Shown: positions 57,672 through 64,000 of the stretch, piece after piece | How the letters are laid out: each line of letters begins with the position of its first letter | Numbering within the stretch: the stretch's first letter is position 1 | Assembly: GCA_021234155.1 (NCBI GenBank) | Contig: JAJEKV010000027.1 | Span: 15,472,891-15,536,890 of the forward strand | Reading direction: 5' to 3' | DNA: 64,000 bases | Origin: Isoetes taiwanensis | Lineage: Eukaryota > Streptophyta > Lycopodiopsida > Isoetales > Isoetaceae | Position numbers and translations under genes: made by a program | Notes under the pieces: model-generated | The model's database searches: none | The model's input: the letters and a program-made list of their open reading frames with translations, nothing else | What the model was told of the DNA's origin: nothing

Positions 57672-57980
57672 ATGGATTTTCAAAATTAAAGCTAATGCAG
57701 ATGGCTCCAAGAAATATAAGGCACGGTTGGTTGCACAGGGTTTTACTAAAAAACAGGGTCAAGATTATGATGAGACTTATTCTCCTATAGTCAAACTTAC
57801 AAGTATAAGAGTTCTTCTAAGCCTAGCCAATGCTCTTGATTTTGAAATACATCATATGGACGTGAAGATTGCATTTCTGAATGCCATATTGGAGGAAGAC
57901 ATCTTCATGAAGCAAGCCCCTGGTTTTGAAAAAGGAAAAAATTTAGTTTGGAAATTAAACAGGGCAGTGTATGGTTTAAA
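57672..57980 (+). pseudogene. Copia-1 reverse transcriptase, resumed fragment
   Basis: It continues copia-1 Pol from 36120: KWIFKIKANADGSKKYKARL, then MVAQGFTKKQGQDYDETYSP and HHMDVKIAFLNAIL, to RAVYGL. The frame is intact over this stretch. It ends where a LINE tail begins; the YVDD box and RNase H are missing. Confidence 0.9.
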
Positions 57981-58083
57981 TAGAATAGAATAGAATAGAA
58001 TATGATTTTATCGTCCACGGAGACCAACTGGCCTATGGGACCCAAGTACAAAGAGAGAGAGCAAAGAAGTGATACTACTACCG

Positions 58084-58118
58084 ATTAAAACCCCGCCAAG
58101 GGTTTTTTGGGAAAAACC
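58084..58118 (-). repeat. LINE 3'-end stem-loop candidate
   Basis: ATTAAAACCCCGCC..GGGTTTTTTGGGAAAAACC near the LINE 3' end can pair internally. Such a structure may be what the LINE reverse transcriptase recognises. A related motif is in unit A at 50506-50546. Confidence 0.35.
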
Positions 58119-58642
58119 TTAGTAGCAATAAGGATGCTTGACATCTTTGCACGATTATATACATAATCACAAGTGCAAACCGAGGTTAATGTCGGACGGG
58201 GGGCATAAGCGAGTCCGCAGATCCATTACCTCCCGAGGTACGATCCCAACAAGCCTGCAGAGGCGTGCTCGTTAGCTCATGCAAGGCCCGATGGGGCACA
58301 ACTAACCGAAAGCATACCGAGAGCCCGATATGCTCATTATCTTGGACAGGGCACTGGAGGGCGGGCTTTCATCCTCAATGGCACCTGTTGGCAAGATCGA
58401 CGGACTCTCGTCCTCACGCGGCTCCCGAATCCATCTCCCCGCCTCAATGCGAAGGTGGTGTGCACTGTGCGAATGGAAGCAATCACCCCTGCGCTTTTCA
58501 TGGGTAGATGGGTGCGCAGGTAGTGGTGTGGGCCCCTCGTGAGCATGGGATTAACCTCGCTGTCGATAATTTGCCACCTTGACATGTGACAGGGCCTCTG
58601 ATCCCAAAGCTTGGCCATGAAGCAAGCATCCAAGTATTTGCT

Positions 58643-61150
58643 TCAAGGCGCGGTTCCTTCCGGTGTATGCACCGGTCCACATCTGTGTGCTGCACATTCC
58701 ATAGCGAGAACCACCGGGCTTGCTTGTCTTTCCAGCAAAGAGGCTTTGAGTCGCCAAGGGCCCATCGCCACCGCCAAAGCAAGGTTGGGCAGCCGGGCTT
58801 CATCCATAGCCACCACCTTCCGGAAGTAAATAATGTGACGCTCCAAAGACACGCCCTCTGAATGGAAGGAAGCCCGCCTCTTGAGCAAGATCTGATATGG
58901 GACCGTGGATTTCACTCCCAGTGCCCGGGCCAAGAAAGCTTTTTGTACCTGCTCTAGATCGTTCCAAGTGGTGAGGGATATCACTGGCCCCCACACTTCT
59001 GCCCCATAGAGGAGGACCGGTTCAACCAAGGCCCTGAACAAGTGTGCCTGGTGACCCCATGCATACAGCTCTGCCTTGTGACTATTGTTTTGCATTGCAT
59101 ATAGGGCTTTCCAGCCTGCAGTGACCCGTAACCTGATGGATGCATCCCAGTGTGTGGTAGTAGAAAACTCAATGCCCAAATACTTATAAGACTGAGCCAC
59201 CTCCACTACCTGCCCCTGGTAAGTGAATGAGGGAAGACGTGGGTGCCGGGATGATGGGACCAGCAGCACCCTTGTCTTGGCCAAGTTAACTCTCATGTCG
59301 AAATTGGCAGAAAGTGTCCAAAGCATCCAGGTGGCGTTGCATGTCCTCTGGGGTATATGCGAAGCGAGGCCAACATCATCGGCATATATGAGTTGCCGGA
59401 TTATGTGGTGCATCAACCGAAGCGCCTCCCGTGCTCGGCCTAGCCATTCTTCTAGCTGGTCAATGTACAAGCCGAAGAGCGCCGGGATAGAGGGCAGCCC
59501 CGGGCGCACCCCAATGCTACTAACAACGGGCTCCCCGACAAGCAGAGACGACCGGAGCAAGCCTCAGATAGTCTCAGATATAGCATTCTGCAAGTCGACG
59601 GGGTCCCTAGCCGTCTCAATCGCCCCACAACTTATCCCGAGGCACCGTGGTCAAAAGCCTTTGCGAAATCCACAAAGCAACAAAGATTTATCTCAAGGCC
59701 GATTCCGCTATCCTCTATGAGTGTTCGCAGAGTGAAGATATGGTCAATAGTAGAATGCCGGGCGGAAGCTCACCTGCACAGCGGCGAGCCCGCGACTTCT
59801 CCATCCTCCGCCCAAAGTGTCAATCGCCAAAGAATCCCTAAAGCAACTTGGCAAAGACATTTAATCGACCATAATGGTAACGATAGTTGGTCAATGTGGG
59901 GGGTCCCCCGCTTGTATATGGGCACAACTCTACCGGGTAGTCCAAAGGCGGGGAAGCCTTCTTGCAATGCCCCCTCGCTGAAGAGTGCCGTGGAGAACCG
60001 CACCATTGGGGCCCGCCCACTTGAGAAGCTCTCGCCGCATACCATCCAAATCACGCCGCCTCCCCTAGCGGAGGCGCTGCGGGCCCATTACGACATCCCT
60101 TCAAGAATGACCGCTAGGCCTGTCATGGAGGTACCGGTGCCCGGCTTCCCATTGGGTCATACAACCGCCGCAAGTATCTCACCCATTGTTCCGGGTAATA
60201 TTTCCTCGTGGGTCGGCAGCTTACTCAAGACCTTTCTCCGTAAGGCCCTAGGGTGGCGGTCTAGAAGACCAAACATCTCAAGGTTGGTGCTCGCAAGGTA
60301 CCCGGCTTTCTTGGTCTTGAGGGAAGGAGCGGTATTGACGGACGGCTCATGGGCGAATGGTGGGGTCCAAAGACTTGGCGGAGGCATCGTTTCAGCCCCC
60401 GCGGTCGCCATCGAACCCGGTGATTGCGGGGAAGGTGGTTGCAGCCCCCGTGGATCGCCGAGAGCGGTCTCTCCCAAAGCATCCGTCCCCTACCCTCGGC
60501 GGAGCCGGTTCACCGGGCCGCCTCTTTGTTGAAGTGTGGGGAGTTGCAAGACTCCGGCAGCTCATGCTCAAGCATCCTCGCATAGACCGCGATGATCATA
60601 GTCCGACGCCTTAACCGCGGGTACATGGGGTGTTGGGGCAATGGGTGCTTTCGGTTGGCCTGCCAATCTATCCGCAAAGAACAGGGCTGATGGTCGAGTC
60701 TACTTCCCCCCCGCCACCGTCCCGATTAATCGCGAGTGATCAAGTGTAGGCATTGCTCGTCCCGCTAGCACGTAATCCACCACACCGGGTGCCGCCCCCA
60801 CTGGTTCTCCCCGCCTACAAGTGAAGCGGCCGGAGGACGGCCATTATGCGCCCATTGCAAATGACCAGGTCAAAGATATTTGCCCCAGAAATGTGCCTTG
60901 GTATTGCCGCCCATACCGCGTGTCACCTGGCTATCATCTGATGCCCTTGGCCAAACTATCTCTGCGGGGTCCATTTGCAACACATCCTCAGCTAGAGGTG
61001 TGAATTTTGGGATCTGCTCTGCCCCTGTGCGCGCATTGAAATCTCCAAGCAACATGACCTTGCCCAATTGTCTGTACTGCTGTATGTCATCATATAGATC
61101 GACATAGGGCTCCTGCCTGTCCACATCCAAGTGCGTGTGGTAAAAGTTGC
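58643..61150 (-). pseudogene. LINE ORF2: endonuclease and reverse transcriptase
   Basis: The endonuclease motif LGKVMLLGDFNARTG is at about 61050. Between 60870 and 60054 the frame is unreadable. Near 59940 VVPIYKRGTPH marks the start of the reverse transcriptase. From 59560 down, SSIGVRPGLPSIPALFGLYI is the decayed GVRQG box, then the catalytic LIYADDVGLASHI with both Asp residues, then SYKYLGIEFS, and ALVEPVLLYGAEVWG in the thumb region, typical of plant LINEs. Large openings on the opposite strand (59223-59720, 59717-60532) are antisense shadows. Confidence 0.85.
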
Positions 61151-61160
61151 TCTCAGCATG

Positions 61161-61438
61161 TAAGCACGATTTCATTAATTGGAGAAAATAAGCCCATTTT
61201 GAGAATTTTAAGCACACCTAATTTGCTCTAGCACGAATACTTTCACCTACTTCTCGAGCACAAGAAACATGAGGTAATTAACATACACATATACATACAA
61301 ATACACATATACATACACATACACATATACTCGTAGAAGCTCAATAATGGCCCTACATTGTACACCAATAATTCACATCAATAATTTAACTTCACTATAA
61401 AAACGGCTTGACGAGGGGGTAGAGGCCATTCATCTTCC
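61161..61438 (+). promoter_or_regulatory. Upstream region with microsatellite and TATA box
   Basis: A (AC/AT)-type microsatellite, built of ACACATATACAT units, lies at about 61277-61331. A clear TATAAAAA at 61396-61403 lies about 36 bp before the ATG of the ORF at 61439. That implies a very short 5' untranslated region, if it is used. Confidence 0.45.
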
Positions 61439-61681
61439 ATGGCTTCCTCGATGCCCCTTCCAGAGCACATCCACTCTTTCAAGTGTTACTTGAGCTACAA
61501 CGATCTGGGCGAATGCGCTAGAAATGGCGTTAAGCTTGATCCATGGCTCTTATCTAAAGCCGATGGACCTGCTAGTGCTTGCAGGAAGCTCACTCGTGTT
61601 AAAGTCCACATTTACTGGCTTCCTGATCAGGAGATCTATGAGCTGAATGCCATCACGAGCTTTGATGTTGATGACGAGTGA
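61439..61681 (+). CDS. 80-residue protein, unknown function
   Basis: The ATG at 61439 (CTTCCATGGCT, good plant context) opens an 80-codon frame ending at TGA 61679-61681, with a TATA box just upstream. The protein starts MASSMPLPEHIHSFKCYLSY and ends in an acidic VDDE. It is polar with three Cys, and no signal peptide or membrane segment is seen. I do not recognise the family. Among the ORFs in the window it stands out for composition and promoter context. It could be a small host gene, a captured exon, or an ORF of a lost element. An LTR starts 55 bp after the stop. Confidence 0.4.
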   Translation: MASSMPLPEHIHSFKCYLSYNDLGECARNGVKLDPWLLSKADGPASACRKLTRVKVHIYWLPDQEIYELNAITSFDVDDE

Positions 61682-61735
61682 ATCTGCACCTGCTAATAAT
61701 GTAATAATGACATGGGTACCTAATAACTAAGTAAG

Positions 61736-63380
61736 TGTGACGGTCCAGGGGAATATACGCTATAAATACGTATATTCCTGGATCCGTCACTATACAAGTC
61801 TATCATTCATAGCCTTGTATACCATAAGGGTGGCACTAGGGGGCATGGCCAAGTTATTCTCATAACTTAGCCAACCATAGGTTAAGCCATTATCCACGTG
61901 GCCTTAACCTATTGGGGCACCGCCACACAGGACTCACCCGATTGGTGCCACGTGGCATCCTAGGTGGACCTAACTTATATAGGCATAAACCCTAACCCTA
62001 GACCTCTTTCCAGCCCTAGCACCCAGAGACTCACCTACTTGTTCGAAACCCCGTTTCGAACATCGTTCGTTGTGGCATAGGCTGGTGCAGCAGCCCCAGC
62101 AGGGTAGACTCGTTCTTGGAGGAGGAACAACAGCTTGTGAGTCGAAGACTATGGAGGCGCCCGGATCTGGAGGGAGAGCATCAGGAGCAGGTATGTAGGA
62201 TAGTAGTTGTGATAGCTCATCTGGAATTAGCAATCCAGATGTGCTAGTATTTCGTATCTAGAGTAGAGCCATCCTAGAACCCATATTCAACATCTTGAAC
62301 CCTAATCAAGGAACCCTAACTATTAGTTAGTTGTATGATTAGGTTAAGATGTTCTTCTTATGATCATTCTTAGGATATGATGATTATGTGATGGTGGTTG
62401 ATCATGTTTGCTCCTCTTGTATTGGGAAGGAGGGTAGAGACCTAGGGCCATATGTAGTATGCTCCTAGAGTAGGTCCCTTAGTTCCTATTAGTTGCGGCT
62501 CAGCATAGGAGCCCACCGTGCTATTGAGGCTATGATATGACTCAGCACCAGATAACAGGGCTAGAGGGAAAGTGGAGGGAGGATCCCTGCCGAGTGGGGG
62601 CTTCGGGGGATCCCATAGTGGGCTAGGCTTATGGTCGGTCACTTTGTGTGGGCCGAGCATGGGTCCGACACCTCCTGGGGCAATGGTGTTGCCTCGCCTC
62701 CTCTCGAGCCGCAAGTGATGGCTTGGCTCTCGTTTTGGGGGGTTCAGTCGGGTACGAATCGTGTGTCGCCACGATTCTCTAGCCGCCCACGGCACCTCTA
62801 GACCCTGGGAAGGGGAGATGCAACCCTTCCTGCCTCATCGGACCAGGGAGATGCAACCTGGAGTAGTCCCGATGGGTGATGCCATGGGATTATGTGATCC
62901 GGAAGGCTAGAGTCCCGTCGAGCCCCGATCTAGCCCATCTCGCAAAGTATGCACAGAGGGGCGGATGGAGTGGTCAACCCTAGCCATTGTTCTATGCCAG
63001 CCCTCGCCATTGCCGTGACTCGGTCTGCTCTATCTTGAGGCCTAGCTAGTCAGTCATCCTCCTTATGAGTCTGAACCAGGGTAGGAGCTCTCATGTTTTA
63101 TGGTTCATGATTATCATCTTTGCATTAGTATATGTGTGATGCGCTACCCTTCGAGGTAGTATTTGTATATGTTTGATGCTAGTTCTGACGTGTTATCGCT
63201 TCCGCTGTTATAGGAGCCCATAGGGGAAGGGCGCGCAAGACACCTTCGTGTTCCCTCCCCGCACTAGGGACCACCGCAGAGTGCGGGGTAGACGAAGGGC
63301 CCGTGCGGTTGTTGAGCCGGACGGGGGATTTCCTGCCGAGTGTATGGCCGAGCGCCGTATGTTTAGCAGGGAGCGTCACA
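61736..63380 (+). repeat. 1645-bp LTR
   Basis: It starts TGTGACGG and ends GCGTCACA, followed by one base and a tRNA-Met primer site. The first 55 bp form a striking hairpin: the arm 61736-61759 pairs with 61769-61790 around the loop CTATAAATA. A TATATAGG box lies at 61976. GC-rich segments occur at 62550-62950. GTAAG precedes it as a possible target duplication. The partner LTR lies beyond the window. A Ty3/gypsy origin is likely from the LTR size, but it is not proven. Confidence 0.75.
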
Positions 63381-63381
63381 A

Positions 63382-63393
63382 TGGTATCAGAGC
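63382..63393 (+). other. Primer-binding site of the rightmost retroelement
   Basis: TGGTATCAGAGC, two bases after the LTR end, is complementary to initiator tRNA-Met. It fixes the element's orientation as plus and the LTR as a 5' LTR. Confidence 0.85.
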
Positions 63394-63960
63394 GATGTTC
63401 TTGGTTGACCAAGAACTAGCACTGACCACAACCATGAAGTAGTCTAACAGGCCTATAGGGGTGTGAAATAAACGTTTCCACCATCGAACCGCGAAAATGG
63501 GGGAAAAAAAAATTTTTCTCCTAGGTAGTGGGTCAGGACTTAGGTTAAGTGTTAGACGAAAGTTAAGTGAGTCAAACTCATCTTCTAGTAAAATTGGAGT
63601 GGAAATCATGCATCTGCATCAAATTTCACCTACAATGGGTCGAAGAATCATCCCAATCGGAGACCCAGGTGAAAAATGGCGCAAATCCATAATTCACACT
63701 TCAAACCATTAGGAAATTGGAAATTTCAAAGGTATAATACGAATTTTTAGGTGTATTAAGAATTAAACATATATTAAAATTAAGGGTACTATGGGGTAAT
63801 TAATAAGGGGGGCTAATAAGTAGGCCTATTAATGGTAGGAGAATATTCTCAGGGGCCCTTTCTTTTAAATATCTCTGACACCTCATTTTTCCCCCCAAAC
63901 TTCCCTCTATCTTCTCTCTCTTGACCAGCCTATCCCCACCTGTTTTCTAGACCGTTAAAT
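63394..63960 (+). other. Leader between primer site and first ORF
   Basis: About 570 bp of untranslated leader. Chance ORFs (63248-63442 and 63497-63712) show no domain. A pyrimidine-rich tract, TCTATCTTCTCTCTC, lies at 63906-63920, close to the ORF start. Confidence 0.5.
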
Positions 63961-64000
63961 ATGGCTCGAACCAAGCAAACCTATAGGAAGACTGGGCCTA
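63961..64000 (+). CDS. Start of first retroelement ORF, histone H3-tail-like N-terminus
   Basis: The last 40 bases encode MARTKQTYRKTGP. Histone H3 begins MARTKQTARKSTGG. The first seven residues are identical, and Arg8 and Lys9 (H3 numbering, Met removed) are kept after Ala7 to Tyr. The rest differs, so this is not an H3 gene. By position, downstream of an LTR, primer site and leader, it should be the start of Gag or Gag-Pol. If real, the protein could be read or modified by H3K4/K9 enzymes and thereby interact with chromatin. The ORF is cut by the window edge. Confidence 0.5.
   Translation, partial: MARTKQTYRKTGP

Larger units (their letters stand above)
32828..57980 (+). mobile_element. 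Copia-1: Ty1/copia retrotransposon, split and 3'-truncated
   Basis: It comprises the 5' LTR (32828-33424), primer site, gag-protease-integrase up to 36120, then resumes at 57672-57980 in the reverse transcriptase. The gap is exactly the copia-2 insertion (36121-57666) with TSD AGTAA at 36116-36120 and 57667-57671. The 3' end is replaced by a LINE tail at 57981, and no 3' LTR was seen. Confidence 0.9.
57981..61160 (-). mobile_element. LINE with pentanucleotide tail, decayed
   Basis: The 3' end abuts copia-1 and has a TTCTA-type tail (TAGAA repeats on the plus strand, 57981-58001) instead of poly-A. Coding relics on the minus strand run endonuclease (about 61000), then reverse transcriptase (60050-58650). 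It is clearly richer in GC than its neighbours. The 5' end is approximate. Copia-1 does not resume beyond it, so the locus has been rearranged. Confidence 0.8.

Noticed and set aside
59717-60532. 271-codon plus-strand ORF
   Set aside because: It lies antisense to the decayed LINE, with Pro/Gly/Arg-rich content typical of the complement of GC-rich coding sequence and no domain.
63961-64000. A true histone H3 gene at the right edge
   Set aside because: Residue 7 is Tyr, Ser10 is missing and the next residues are TGP, unlike the nearly invariant H3 tail; the context is an LTR retroelement.
1-64000. CRISPR arrays, rRNA genes, bacterial operons or organelle sequence
   Set aside because: No regular spacer-repeat array, no rRNA-like sequence and no operon structure; introns and plant transposable elements throughout.

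Overview
This window looks like a slice of a large, repeat-rich vascular-plant nuclear genome, probably an intergenic region. The evidence is plant-type Ty1/copia, CACTA, hAT, PIF/Harbinger and LINE coding relics, GT..AG introns, and decayed pieces of plant-type genes (long-chain alcohol oxidase, an A-type cytochrome P450, a post-SET tail). I cannot fix the species. No intact host gene is demonstrated; the only clean small ORF with a TATA box is at 61439-61681, and its function is unknown.

Layout. 1-7.4 kb: a broken CACTA-type transposase gene (6191-7420) is split by a 5.3-kb element (870-6186) with perfect 15-bp terminal inverted repeats flanked by TTAA, which looks piggyBac-like. 7.4-19 kb: mostly unclassified AT-rich DNA with an orphan exon, an alcohol-oxidase pseudogene (about 12.3-13.15 kb), a MITE (13487-13845), a GGGCCC-headed repeat that recurs from 3.2 kb, and a strong GC-rich hairpin. 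19.6-21.8 kb: a frameshifted hAT transposase on the minus strand. 21.9-32.1 kb: a copia gag relic interrupted by a 10.0-kb CACTA element (22059-32060, TSD TGA) that lacks a recognisable transposase but carries exon-like gene fragments. 32.1-32.8 kb: the start of a PIF/Harbinger transposase.

32.8-58.0 kb is a nest that can be read in order of insertion. Copia-1 (+ strand, from 32828) lies in the Harbinger gene. Copia-2 (- strand, 36121-57666, TSD AGTAA) lies in copia-1. Copia-2 was hit by three elements: a CACTA element (37648-47386, TSD TTA) with its own transposase and a P450 fragment; a tandem pair of Helentron-like units (50255-55947); and a solo LTR inside its 3' LTR (36704-37339, TSD CCACA). 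A poly-A LINE (39364-41915, 15-bp TSD) in turn split the CACTA transposase. The target reading frames join across these junctions, which supports the boundaries.

58-61.2 kb: a second LINE (- strand, with a pentanucleotide tail) abuts copia-1. 61.4-64 kb: the small ORF, then a 1645-bp LTR, a tRNA-Met primer site, and at the right edge the first codons of an ORF whose N-terminus closely copies the histone H3 tail. That last feature and the TTAA element are the observations most worth a second look.

Almost every coding sequence here is broken by stops, frameshifts or insertions, so there is no working pathway. The window is best read as a record of transposition, nesting and gene-fragment capture.
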